Origin: Tetragonia tetragonoides
Lineage: Eukaryota > Streptophyta > Magnoliopsida > Caryophyllales > Aizoaceae
DNA length: 64,000 nt
Direction: 5' to 3'
Assembly: GCA_038025085.1 (NCBI GenBank)
Contig: CM076141.1
Coordinates: forward strand, 20,655,001-20,719,000
A program made the translations under genes and the position numbers. The first letter of the stretch is position 1. The number at the start of each line of letters is the position of its first letter. The notes beneath the pieces were generated by a model, which worked only from the letters and a program-made list of their open reading frames with translations, had not been told where the DNA came from and made no database searches. Of the stretch, positions 46,075 through 56,939 are shown in pieces.

Positions 46075-47478
46075 TTAATCCTTCTTCCCATTAGAAGGCT
46101 TCGTCGAAGAGTTCTTCTTTGAAAGACCCTGGCTTGAGGACGACCTGTGATCGCTTCCTTGAGCTGGGGGCTTGCCTCTTTTCAGTACATGATAGCCTCC
46201 GTCCTAAGGCCCTTCCTTTCTTTTCTTGCTTCCTGTTTTTGAGTCATACTTAGGCTTTAGTTGGTCCCACTCCTCATGACGAAGGACTCGTCTCGCTTCT
46301 CCATCACTGTAGGAAAGCCAGTTCAAGTAGGACTCCGAAACTTGAGTTGGGGCAATCACCTGATGTACAGTCCATCGGTCCCGGCTACGCTAGTTATTTT
46401 CCCCAATCCCCAGCAAAATTCAGTGGTCAAAGCTCTGATAGGTGGTTTCGTGGTCTCCTGACGAGGGATAGCCTGCTTCAACCCATACTGTCTCCATGAC
46501 CCTAGAAGGAAAGAAGAAAGTACTCCTGTACAGACCCAGTATGGTAGTATGAGGAACCAAATTGTCACAAGCCACTAAGGAAGTCAAGCTCCACCAACTC
46601 ACATGCCAACGGATGACAGGTCCTGCATGGAAAAAGGCATTCCATTCTGTAAGGGTCTTTTCTTCATATAGCCTTTTTCTAACCAAAAAGATAGCCGTAG
46701 TAGGAGTTTTCTTTGACCAGGCTCGAGGGACACGAGCTATCATAATCTCTGATGACTCTATTAGCCTCAGATGCTCCAATAACCAAATTTGAAGCAGTAG
46801 GAGCCTGCCAGAAAAAGCTTCGCGAGGAGAGATTTTCAACCTGTCAAGCCCTATAATAGTTTCCCCTACCACCAGATGCAAAGGAGAATGCCCTTCAGCC
46901 ATTTGATTTACCATTCGCAACAACGACGCTTTACCCAAGTTAGGAGACTCTGCATTAGCAAACAATAGACGGTTCAACAGGCAAAGTAGAAAAGCCTGTC
47001 GGCGGCAACGCCTAATTATTGCACTTTTGTCAGACGAAATAGCAAATTTTTCACTGAGTTGAACAAAGTCCACATCGACACCAACAATGATGCTTTTGGC
47101 TTCTGCAGATGACAAGCCTAAGGATTTCCTGTATTGACCACTATAACCATCTCTCAAATAAGGCACAGCTGGGGGAAGAACATCAGACATGTTAGTGATT
47201 GCAGCGAATTCTTCAACTAAAGGGCATAATTCATAGTTACCCAAACGGAAAACGTGCAAGTCAGGATCCCAATAATTCAGAGCAGAGCGAAGAAGGGGCC
47301 ACAATATTTTGGTTGGTCTTAAAATCAGCAAGGTAGAGGCCTGGACCGGAGCCAGTTCATGTTTTTCTTCTATGGTCAAATTTTTGCACCAGGCATCGAA
47401 CAGGTTTTCAAAAGATTTCACCATGGTAGAAGCTTTGGGAAATTTGAGAGAGCTAAAGTCTAAAAAGTGATACAACAT
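46075..47478 (-). pseudogene. Antisense plant-mobile-domain-like gene 1 in the Tat-like element
   Basis: A 352-codon frame runs from 47478 to 46420 on the strand opposite to pol. The likely start is MVKSFENLFDAWC, 18 codons in. The motif LNYWDPDLHVFRLGNYELCP followed by LVEEFAAITNM matches the conserved start of the plant mobile domain (aminotransferase-like family), including the WD..TH.F-like signature. The region from GRLLLLQIWLLEHLRLIES corresponds to the domain's later LQLW motif. The frame continues beyond a TGA at 46420 and two TAGs with coding-like sequence (WTVHQVIAPTQVSESYLNWL, HEEWDQLKPKYD, a Lys/Ser-rich tail) to 46075, so the C-terminus has decayed by point mutation. A TATA-like ATATATATAG lies about 20-30 bases upstream. 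Confidence 0.75.
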
Positions 47479-47556
47479 CCAGCATCCCGTAAATCCTATA
47501 TATATGCAAAAATGCGGGCCAAAAGAAGTCAGAAATCCACGAAAAAGCCCAAACTA

Positions 47557-47650
47557 GAGCTGTCAGCGGCTCTGGCCAGGGCCACTAGCGGCCCTCATCT
47601 GCAGTCCAGTGCCGCTAGGGGTCCAGACCAGCGCCGCTAGTGGCTCTGAC
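47557..47650. promoter_or_regulatory. GC-rich CGCTAGCGG-type motif cluster upstream of antisense gene 1
   Basis: Within about 95 bases are GTCAGCGGCTCTGG, CCACTAGCGGCCCT, GTGCCGCTAGGGG and GCGCCGCTAGTGGCTCTGAC. Similar clusters lie in both LTRs and upstream of antisense gene 2. On the plus strand each is followed by a pyrimidine-rich stretch ending in AGCCC- or AGTCC-like sequence. The regulatory role is inferred. The 47651-48028 stretch shows no gene. Confidence 0.5.
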
Positions 47651-48028
47651 TCTGTCCCAGTCAACTTTTCCTCTTTTTTCTAGCCCGCTTAGTTGGTCTA
47701 TTCAGCTCGGTTTAAGCCTAGTTTACGCACGACGGAATTAAAAAGCCCGAGACTCTCTTAGCTTTTATCTTTTCCATTTTCTTTTTTTTATTATTTTTTA
47801 TTATTTTTAGGGGGTATAATATGTGTAATTTTTGCTTTTTCTTGCAATTTTTACCTTTTTCCTTATTGTATTCCCTAAATTGTGGCCTACTCTTTACTGT
47901 ATAACATACTGCATACTTAGAGATCAAACGGACATAATCGAGTCATCATATCATACATATCATAGAAATGCATAAAAACAGGAGTTCAAAATCTCAAGGT
48001 CAATGTCTACAATGAAATCCAACACCGC

Positions 48029-50776
48029 TCAACCAGAGTCGTCATCGCCATTGTTGTCAGCCTCACTATCAACGGACGACCCTTGATCGTAGTTCCCAGT
48101 CGAGTGATGGAGAGAAGAGATATAAATGGGCCTGCTGTTGTTGGGCCTCATGTCCCGCCTATCATATGCTGGTGCGCGCATGGGGGTACCTGCCGAAAAC
48201 CCCGCTGCGAAGAAGCTCTCTGTGGCCTGACTAGCAAAGTCCATAGCCACATCCTGATACGAAGGCCCAGTATGTGGCACATCCCATCTAGGGGCGTTCG
48301 CCAAACCTCCAGCGATGGGGGTAACAATAGGCCTGATGTCAAGAGAAGGCTGGAAACACGCAAGGGAGAACATCTCAGAAATGTACAGCACAGAAGGTCC
48401 GGGCGCCTCATCAACAGGAGGCCTGGTCACAGTTACGGGAGGTGAACGAGCAATAGACGGTCTGCTCGCCGAAGAGGGCCTCGCAGCAAAAGAATGCCGA
48501 GGTCCCACCGAAGACGAAGACTGAGACATCTGCAAACAATCAAGGTCGAGATGTTAAGTTAAGCACTTCACTTAGCTTAAACAAAGGCTGAAAGTCTACT
48601 TACATCGAAAGTCCTAGACCAAGAAGTCTTGTCCTTGCCCATCACTCGGCCATAGCCTTTCTTCAGCAGCTGAATGAGCTTGAAGATTTGAGATGCCTGC
48701 TCTCGGTTCAGCTACAAAAACACAAACACAAGAGATAGAGTCAGCACTCAAAAGCAAGCACAAAACACAAGGAGGGATAAAAAGGCACTTACCCCCATAC
48801 AACCGTCAGGCAAAGGCAAGCCCTCCACAACCTCTCCGTCAGCCATATGTAGAGGGAACTCCTCTACTATACGTCCCCCGCTCTCCCTAATATACCTCAC
48901 CTCATTAGTCGGTAAGGTCACGCTTGGGGGCTGGCCCCGAAGAACTCTAGAATGGAACCTCCTGGGAAGCTGAGGAGCCAGACGATCCGCCTGCATAACA
49001 CAAAAAGTCAGTATATCATGCATATAGCTAAAAAGATGCAGATAAATATCTTACCTTTGAAGTGAGGTCCAGCATTAGACGATCCAAGCAGCAAGCCAGG
49101 TACACGGCCGTGCGGTCAAAACCAACAATCTCTTGCATGAGAAACTCCGTGGCCGCCATACCACGAGCCACGACCCCCAAGTCCCGCACGCTCCGACCGG
49201 GCAGATAAAACATGGTCAGGGGAGGGTCCTCCGGAACCAGAAGACTACCCAAGGTGGGATGAATCAGCCAGGTCAAACGGTCACCCAAGTACCATACAAA
49301 GCCAAATGGCCCCTCGAAGACCACCAGCAAGGAGGATACTCTAAAGGACTCCATAGTAATATGGGGCGGAACCACAGTACTACCATCAAAAGTGGACCAT
49401 GACACCTGCAGGTTACCAGTGCAAAAGTTCATTCACACCAAATGAACCAAAAAAAATGCACAAGTCAACAGCAATATACCATAGATGCAGCATGACTCTC
49501 AAAGGTAGCCCGGAAATGCTCCAAAGAGGTAAAAGAGTGGTTATCCACCGTGAACCTAGTGGGAACATCCTCAAACCAGGACGGTGAGGACCAAAGGCTG
49601 GAAAATACTCGAAGAACCACAGCTGCCATACAAGCAAAAAAGGGAAAGAGTGAGCTTCACACTCAAAACCATATGCAAAGAAAAAAAGAATATATGGGCC
49701 TACCTCCAGTATCCTCCACGGGCCCGAGATGGACGCCCTCTCACTCGTCGGCTTGGGCCTGCAAGCCCGATGACACCATATCACTAAGGAAGCATAAGCA
49801 GAAGCACCGAAGTTGTACTCATGAACCTTGGTTAAATCCTCTAAACATGTCAAGAAACCGACTTGACATACGCTCTTCTTCTGAGCAAAAATGGTCGACC
49901 CCAACAAGCAAGCCAGGAAAATGCGGGCTCTCTGCTCCTCGGTGAGCCCCTGCTCCGCCAAAGCCGCCCATAACCGCAACAAAGAAACCTGATCCTTATC
50001 AAAATGGGCAGACCCAGACCCATAAAGCTCGAGCAACCTGTCACTTTGTTGCCAATAACTTGCGTCGTACCAAATACGACGCCCTCTAAAGGATAGACCC
50101 GTCAACACATCGAACTGATAAGGGGTGGGGAACACCTCTCCTACAGGCGTATGAAAAGTGTTCGTGGAATCCCAGAACCTCTCCAATGGCCCCCGAGCGA
50201 TAATTCTAGAATCCCCAGAGTGACAACCAGGGATAACAGTCAGGAGATGGTCAAAACCCGAGCCCAATACCAAATTCCTAGGTCCAACTGAAAAAGTCTC
50301 CAACATCATAGCCCAATGAGAGGAAGGCCCATGAGCCTGCAACAAAACGCCAACACCCTAGCCAACAAACAAAATTTTCTCAACAACCCATATACTACAA
50401 ATACAACCAAAATAATTCCACACAAATTATATACAGCTGACCACCAATCCAGTACAAGTCCCAATTTTTTCGTGTGACGAAGCACTAACAGTTCAAATTT
50501 TCAGAAAAATATATACTGAACCAAAAAAAAAAAAAGAGTTAGAAAACATACCAACTCAGGGTTAGATAGATAACTCTGCCTCTCCGGTAGTAAAATACTA
50601 CGGTTCCAAACCCCAGCCGGGCGCCAGTCCAGTCGCATAAATGAGTCCGGATAAAGTCGAGCTCCATCCGAACGATGGGTCGGAGGTGTAATAGTGGAGG
50701 GAAGCCCAGTACGGAAAAGGTCCCGGTCATCCTCCCCCTCATCCATGGGACATTTTTCTTTGTCTACCGGAGCCAT
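48029..50776 (-). CDS. Antisense spliced plant-mobile-domain gene 2 in the Tat-like element (7 exons, one 1-base lesion)
   Basis: Seven exons can be read on the minus strand: 50776-50552 (MAPVDKEKCPMDEG), 50336-49704, 49622-49480, 49405-49055, 48990-48793, 48711-48604 and 48529-48029 (TGA). All six introns have GT...AG ends (donors such as AAG|GTAAGA, GGG|GTAAGT, GAT|GTAAGT) and all fall in phase 0. One join gives GPWRILE|LWFFEYFP with no gap. Exon 2 carries the plant-mobile-domain signature RFWDSTNTFHTPVGEVFPTP. Exon 3 (143 bp) has lost one base between GPHRP and WFEDVP; without that loss the product would be about 720 residues. The last exon is Ser/Pro-rich then acidic. An untranslated exon may end at 50941 (GAG|GTAAGT). 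The family is known among transposon-related host genes; its role here is unknown. Confidence 0.8.
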
Positions 50777-51060
50777 GGGAGTACAATGAAGCTTTCTCTC
50801 TCTACAAGTGGAAATTAAAAGTTTCAGATTCGCAAGAAACAAGGACCCATTCAACAATGCAACCCAAAACTCAGCAACTAGGCGGAAAAATAAGCAAGTT
50901 CAAGAAAAAAACCGAAGAGTTAGGTCAAGAATTGACTTACCTCAAGCAAGTTGGAGCACTCAATAATGGTGGGTATTCGACAATTGCTCTTGGCGAAGAG
51001 GAAGAAGAAGTAGCACACGAGAAAAAAAAAACACGCTGAAGAGCTCTTATTTGGCTCAGG

Positions 51061-51150
51061 CTGAGCGGCGCTCGCTAGAGCCGCTAGCGGCGCTCACCCG
51101 AGGCCCAGCGCCAGCGGCGTTGGCCTGGGCCGCTAGCGGCCCTGCACACA
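51061..51150. promoter_or_regulatory. GC-rich CGCTAGCGG-type motif cluster upstream of antisense gene 2
   Basis: Contains CGCTCGCTAGAGCCGCTAGC, GGCGCTCACC, GCGCCAGCGGCGTTGG and GGGCCGCTAGCGGCCCTG, some 120-200 bases upstream of the putative first exon. The same motif family is in the LTRs (39694-39780, 52761-52817) and upstream of antisense gene 1. Confidence 0.5.
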
Positions 51151-51409
51151 CGGGCCCACTTGCTGTCCCACGACCCTTTTTCCAGTCCAAAGTTCGTTTC
51201 TCCAGTTCTTTCGCGGCAAATATCAGTACCAAGAGCGCGGGAGCAAGTCCCCTTAGCCCACATGTTCAAATTCAACAGTTGGCCCATCTTACGGTACCAA
51301 TTATTTTCAGGTAAAACTAACCCGATTATTTTTGCAGGTCCCAAATACTGAAGCCCGGATACATACCGTGACAACCTTTATAGCCCGGAGCGTCAAAGTA
51401 GTTTAAGCT

Positions 51410-51654
51410 CGATATCCCAAATATCCCAAATGTCCTGATATCCTAAATGTCCCGATGTCCCAATATCCGAAACGTCCCGATGTCCCAATATCCCAAATGT
51501 CCCGATGTTCCGATGTCCCAATATCACAAACTTCCCAAATGTCCCGAAGTCCCAAAGTCACAAATGTCCCAACATCATAAACGTCCCAAAGTCACAAATG
51601 TCCCAACATCACAAACGTCCCAATGTCCCAAAATGTCCCAATGTCACAAATTTT
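51410..51654. repeat. Short tandem repeat of TCCCAAATG / TCCCGATG units
   Basis: About 25 imperfect 8-10-base units (ATGTCCCGATGTCCCAATAT and variants). No coding function. Confidence 0.88.
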
Positions 51655-52010
51655 GGGGTCAGTGAATGATCGATTAAGCTATTGTGGTTAAACTGTCCTC
51701 CTGCGAGATCACAAATTTTGGGTCAGTCAATAATCGCTTATGCTATTGCGATTAAACTGTCCTTCTGCGATGTAACAAAATTGGGGTCAGTCAATGATCG
51801 CTTAAGCTATTGCGGTTAAACTATCCTTCTACAAGGTCACAAAATAAGGGTCAGTCAATGATCTCTTAACTATTGCGGTTAAACTGTCCTTCTGCAAGGT
51901 TACTTATTATGTGTCAGTCAATGATTGCTTAAACTGTTGCAGTTATACTGTCCATTTATTTTTTACATCTTTCAATCAATGATTGCTTAAGCTATTGCAT
52001 TTAAACTGTT
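51655..52010. repeat. About 64-bp tandem repeat, five to six units
   Basis: Each unit reads roughly GGGTCAGTCAATGATCGCTT, AAGCTATTGCGGTTAAACTG, TCCTTCTGCGAGGTCACAAA. Divergence increases to the right. Tandem repeats near the 3' LTR are common in Ogre-type elements. The remaining stretch to the purine tract (52011-52423) shows no gene but repeats the words CGAGCGGTGTT at about 52106 and 52220. Confidence 0.88.
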
Positions 52011-52423
52011 CATATGTTTTAACCATTTTACAACCGTTATTTTTAATCGCGCTGTCTCGTTGACTTTTTCGTTTCTTATACAGGGATGAAATCTCGACAC
52101 CCACCGAGCGGTGTTTAGTCACTGTTTGTCGAAGCACTCCACGTTGATCATTCTCAAAGTAATACTAACTTTTTCATTCACTCTGAATACAGGTCCCCAG
52201 CAGACGTTTAGACCATCTACGAGCGGTGTTCTGTCCTACTAACAATAACCTTTATTTCTCTTGTGTTCACAGAAACGAATTCCTAGCACGCTACAAGCAT
52301 GTCCCAACACAGGATTGTCTTCATATGCATACATACTGTACAGTCTCACACACCGTGTGCACATCAGCATCCTGCATGTCGCCTTCGGAATACTTTGATC
52401 TTCGCTTTTACTCAAGCTCGATC

Positions 52424-52433
52424 AAAGTGGGGG
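52424..52433 (+). other. Polypurine tract of the Tat-like element
   Basis: AAAGTGGGGG lies four bases before the 3' LTR start, the position expected for plus-strand priming. Confidence 0.7.
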
Positions 52434-52437
52434 CTTC

Positions 52438-53698
52438 GGTAGACGCTAAAAAAGCACCTTCAGATTTCTCCGCAAAAGCCCGATGATAAAAGGAGTAATT
52501 TATAAACTTTAACACCATTTTTTCTTTAATAGTTAACATAAGGTCTCAGGTCTTCCTTTAAACACTCCTTTACTCCAATCCCACTCAAAAGCCCCGTTCA
52601 AGAGCTTTCTAACGACCCCTCTTATGCCTCTTTCCAACTCTCGGTCGCCAAGTTGCGATTTAAGGGTAAAACGGTCTTTTCATATTTTTCGGAATACTAA
52701 AATACCTCCGAAAAATAAAAATAGATGGATGTCGTCATTATGACGACATCCAGCAGGCAGCTGACAGCGCCGTCAGCAGTCTTGGGATAAAACTCAGGGG
52801 CGCTAGCGGAGCTGACACAGCCTCTGGCCCGACTCTTTTTTCAAGCCCAATTCAATTTTCGGTTCCTTTTCAGCCGTTCCGCCCTACTTTCCAACGCCTA
52901 TAAATACGACCTTCCTCCCTCAGGTTAAATCACACAGTCTATAGTTGACAACCTTTATTCTAAGTAGTATTGATTCAGAGCTTCTCCCTCTGTCTTCCAA
53001 ATTTATTCTTGAGATCTTGTCTTTTACTATTCTTGTCAAATATAGCCTACAGTTCAGGTACTAACTCCTGAGGGCTCAAATCAAATTATTTGCCTAATTG
53101 TTTATTTTCTAGTAGTCATAATGTAGATATCATGCTAGAATAACGTCTTTTATTGCTTCCTAAATATTGTCCTCCCAGCATGTCTAGTTGTTGTAATGCT
53201 CAACTTGTCAATCAAATGCATGTCTATACAAGGGTTAAAAATAAATGTTGTGATTCTTGTGATGAACCAATTAATAGTCTAAGTCTAGGTTGTTAATCCG
53301 GTTTTGCATGGGAATTATGTCTTTAAACTATTAAGCAAACTTGAGTTAGTAGAGGCCGTCATAATACGGGCGAGTTGGGTGCTTAACACCTTCCCACTTC
53401 GTACCTTCGCCCTCGAACCCTTTTATTCTTGGGTACTCATATGTTCTACATGAGCGGGAGTCTTTCTAAAAACATGATTAGTTCACTTATCGCGCTATTG
53501 GGTTGTTCCTTCGGTTTGTTCCTTCGATAAAATGCTGATAGCAGATTTGTGACCACTTTCATGGTTTTTATGCAATTCAAGTATTTACAAAATCTTTTCT
53601 AACTCGATGGTCCCTTAAACTTATCTAAAGCCCCCAGCTTACAAATTTTCTATAAGGACGCACTCCGTGGAGCAGATGGAAAATCCAAGGTCCTTACA
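52438..53698 (+). repeat. 3' LTR of the Tat-like element
   Basis: It aligns with 39344-40662 from GTAGACGCTAAAAAAG to GGTCCTTACA (1261 bp). The GC-rich motif cluster is partly deleted here. The palindrome (52725-52753) and TATA box (52898-52907) are kept. Confidence 0.92.
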
Positions 53699-53814
53699 GT
53701 TACATTTTATATGAAGGTATAAATACATGTTTTCAATTCTTTATATACCTACGTATAATTTTAGAAAATACAAAAATTTATTTGAACATAAAAACATAGT
53801 GATATACGGATCGT

Positions 53815-53841
53815 CCGTGCGTAGCACGGGTAAAGTCCTAG
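53815..53841 (+). other. Helitron 3' terminal hairpin and CTAG end
   Basis: CCGTGC, a GTA loop and GCACGG form a 6-bp hairpin, followed eight bases later by CTAG and a T. This is the canonical Helitron 3' terminus. Confidence 0.88.
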
Positions 53842-56014
53842 TCATATACTTATTACTCGATTGTTAATATTAAGAAGTCAACACTTCGTATACTTGTATA
53901 CATGCATATTTATACTCATAAAGCTCTTATCAAATCATTATCATTACTTAACATCAAATCTGTCACTTTTAAGTTGCAAGCACAACCGATTATTACATAC
54001 ACTTAAGCATAGTCATAACTTTACATGCAAATATCAAATAGGTGTTACCCATCAATCTTAAGCTCATCCGATCATCATATATATATACCCATAATTATAA
54101 TGCCTTAATAATTAAATAAATCACTATATAAACATCCAACAAAACTCAACATCTAGTTCAAAATCCATTCGGATATATATATAATTACCAAGCTTAAATA
54201 ATAAACTTTATCCTCGTATAATTATCAAGTAAACATTAACATGCAACTTAATATCCATTCGGCCAAGTCACAAAATAATTATATACAACTATTTTCACTA
54301 CTTCACAATCGTACCCAAAGTCATATATACGTCAAAATACATATAGCATTAATTATAGTAAAATCCATGATTATCTTTCTTAGTTCATTAAATAAAAATA
54401 ATGGGGTTTTAGTGGACATGAGTATACATTCCTAAAGCTCCAAAACATAATTCCTTCTCCTAGCCTTCTTGTCACTCACTACTAGCAGAAGTCCCTAATT
54501 AATTAACAACATGTTCAAATATTAATCAACATTCTTTTCATTTCTTCTTCTTTTATTTCTTTTCGGTCTTGGGTCTTTTTATACTCAAAACTTACTCTTT
54601 TAATTTCTAAGTCTTTATTATCATTTCAAATGATAATTCCTCTTTTATTTTTACCTTCTTAACTTTCGAAAGTTCTAAGTTTAAAAGTAGAGAATATTAG
54701 AGATAAATGGTGAATAAGTGATTTTGGTCATAAAGGGTCAAGATCAAGTTTACGTAGTATCTTAAAAATGAACATGGAACTACATAATTTGGATTTTTAA
54801 CTAATGATTATTTAGATCTTGGTTTTCTTAAGCCTCTTTTCTTATACTTTCGATTATAGTCATTTATATACTTGTTAGGGTTTTGTTTTCTTAAATATGA
54901 ACTTTAGGTGATAATGATAGTTTAAGCTTTAGATAAATAAGAGTGTATGAGTTCAAACCTTGGTGGGTGGTTCGTGGTGGCTCTTGATGGTCCGGGACTT
55001 GCACGGTCTGGCAACAGTGGAGCTAAGGTGCTGGAGACGGTGGTGAAGAAAAGAAATAGTGAGAGTTAGAGTTAGAATATTGATGAGATAATTAGAAGAA
55101 ATAACAAGATAAATGTATAGATAATTATTTGCATGAGTTTCTTAAGTTTTCTTACCAAGCTTCTTCTCTTTTCTCTTCTCTACCTCACGATTTCTACCTC
55201 TCTCTTTCTACTTCATTGTTTTCTTTGTTTTTTCTTAGAGAATTTGTGAGCTTTAGATGAAGAATTTCAATGCAAAGAGAATATGAGAGAATATATAATT
55301 GGGGAGGTGGTGTACGGTTTTGGGAAGGGAAAAAGTTGAAATTTGCAAGCTTTTGTAAGATTTTGGGTTGCTTGTGTTTGTAGTGTTAATATTTGGGAAG
55401 AAGAAAGTGAGATATAGCTTTTCACTTCATTGGTTTCTTTCTCTCTTTTTGCTTTGATTTTATAAAGGCATAAGCCTTTCTCTTATTCTTCCTTTCTCTC
55501 CTACCCGTATCCCCTTCTTCTCCCATGCATTGTTTTTATTTTGTTTTCTTTCCTTAGCTTAATTGTATTTCATAAAAACAAGAGAACATGGCATGTTTAT
55601 TCTAACTAGGCTTAGTAAGCATACAATACATGGTGTAACTTTAGGGAATTGACAAGTGTAAAGAAAGTGCTCAAGTTGTTGACAAGTAAGCATAGATGAA
55701 TAGTAGTGTAACTAGGGAAAAGTAAAAATTTGCTAATCTTGGCTTAATCATGTCCTAATTCGGTCATTAACCTAAGAAAAGGTCTAATTGGGCTATGCTA
55801 AACCGTAAACATAAGTTCAATAGGTTAATTCAGTAGTTAGTTAATTAATCGAGTTGGTTTTAGTTTTAAACAAAATTAATATATTGTTTTAATGAAATTT
55901 TACGTAAATGCATGCATTAGACACGTTAATCACACTTAGCATGTTCGAAAAATTTTATGCTCATTAATTACTATTTTAGTTTAATAATAGAGTTTAAATT
56001 TTCGGGTTACTACA
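53842..56014 (-). repeat. 5' LTR of the Tekay-like element, outer part
   Basis: Continues from 37792 after removal of the Helitron and ends GGGTTACTACA at 56014 (minus-strand start TGTAGTAACCC). Its last 146 bases match the 3' LTR remnant at 30453-30598. No gene is visible in this 2.2-kb AT-rich stretch. Confidence 0.85.
55458..55464 (-). promoter_or_regulatory. TATA-like box in the Tekay LTR
   Basis: The minus strand reads TATAAAA, about 550 bases from the LTR start, followed by an A/G-rich leader. Its position fits a U3 promoter but there is no second full LTR to confirm conservation. Confidence 0.4.
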
Positions 56015-56359
56015 AGCACTGTCAACCTTAAGTGCCTCTGGACATTCAGTAATCGCAAAGATTTTCTCTAAATCCCGAGTCCAGTCATCAAGGATTACAA
56101 GATCCTTGCGTCTCTCAAACACAGGCAGATTATGCCTTTTGATCTTTCTTGACACTGAGACAAAATCGTCACCCCCAGCTGTCCTGTTCTCTTCCCTTTG
56201 TATCATATGCGCGATGAATGCATTGGATTGCGCCAAAGCTTGTTGCGACAGAGCCAGTTGTGCCAACAAAGCTTGCGCGTTTGCCTCACCATTGCCATTG
56301 TTGTCCCCCATGGAGCTGGCAGATTGTTCAGCTCCTTGTCTATTTCTCCTAGGTAGCAT
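56015..56359 (-). pseudogene. gag: gag N-terminal fragment of the outer gypsy element
   Basis: Starts MLPRRNRQGAEQS at 56359. After an Ala/Gln-rich stretch it reaches the gag core start (LPVFERRKDLVILDDWTRDL, EKIFAITECPEALKVDSA), where it is broken by the Tekay LTR. Nothing further is visible in 56360-56939. Confidence 0.8.
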
Positions 56360-56939
56360 CTAGCAACCTTTAGGATCAACAAAAGCAAAAGAAAAAGGGT
56401 ATTAGCTACCCATATAACACTCAGGTGCGACACTCACAACTAACATATACACATCGACTCATATATATGTTTCAATAGCCAACTAGGGCCCTAGGCTCTT
56501 ATTGCATTCAAGCATGGCCTTTCAACACTCTTGCGTACTTCAAGGTTTCAATAGAGTTTGTTCCTTCTCAAAATTAAACAAATCATAATCACATTGAAAC
56601 ATTCATGCCCTTTTTCACATAGGCGCTTTCACAATACTCATGCTTCAAATAGCAAGTAAATAACACATTTCTTGCAAAATTCCATCTCATAAATCAAATA
56701 ATCAAGTATTTGTTCTGAAAGATGAGTTCTTGCCAAACCAAGCCTAAATATAGCATGAATAAATTAAAATTTAACATTCTAAACATAATGTCAAAACAAA
56801 TGGCTCGTTGACCCAAATTATGCCTCAAATAGTTTTCTCCAAAAAAACTAAAGCAAACTAAGAATCACGCTGTCTTCGTGACCTTGCTCTTCTTTGCGCG
56901 CCTCTCCTGAAGTTTCTCTCGTTGTATTACCTCGAGACT

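Larger units (their letters stand above)
39344..53698 (+). mobile_element. Tat/Ogre-lineage Ty3/gypsy element with antisense cargo genes
   Basis: Two LTRs (39344-40662 and 52438-53698) flank a tRNA-Arg-type primer site, a gag with a zinc knuckle and G-patch, RT, RNase H, an additional archaeal-like RNase H, an integrase remnant, two antisense genes, tandem repeats and a purine tract. The additional RNase H and this primer type define the Tat lineage. The flanks GGTAC (39339-39343) and GTTAC (53699-53703) look like a mutated 5-bp target duplication. It sits inside the Helitron, so it is younger than that insertion. Confidence 0.92.
37793..53841 (+). mobile_element. Helitron, about 1.7 kb non-autonomous, split by a Tat-like element
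   Basis: The 5' end is TCTAATATAT at 37793 after an A. The 3' end is CTAG at 53838-53841 followed by T, preceded by a 6-bp hairpin. These are the standard Helitron termini and A/T target. Without the nested 14.4-kb element only 37793-39343 and 53704-53841 remain (about 1.7 kb), with no Rep/helicase gene. The body is AT-rich with repeated GTGACA and GGGTATTAC motifs. Confidence 0.85.
30426..56014 (-). mobile_element. Tekay/Del-like chromovirus, split by a Helitron in its 5' LTR
   Basis: On the minus strand the 5' LTR (56014-53842 and 37792-36621, about 3.3 kb without the Helitron) is followed by the PBS, a leader with an extra ORF, gag, protease, RT, RNase H, integrase and a chromodomain-like tail. 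A 3' LTR remnant follows (30598-30453). A long LTR and a C-terminal chromodomain fit the Tekay clade. The 3' LTR is reduced to about 146 bp and joined to 25S rDNA, so no target-site duplication can be seen. On the right the element interrupts a gag gene at 56015. Confidence 0.88.

Noticed and set aside
51410..52010. CRISPR-like repeat-spacer array
   Set aside because: Units are directly adjacent and diverge gradually, with no unique spacers; this is plant nuclear DNA with ordinary tandem repeats.
53861..54435. Short plus-strand ORFs in the AT-rich stretch after the Helitron
   Set aside because: They have low-complexity composition, no motifs, and lie inside the Tekay LTR.
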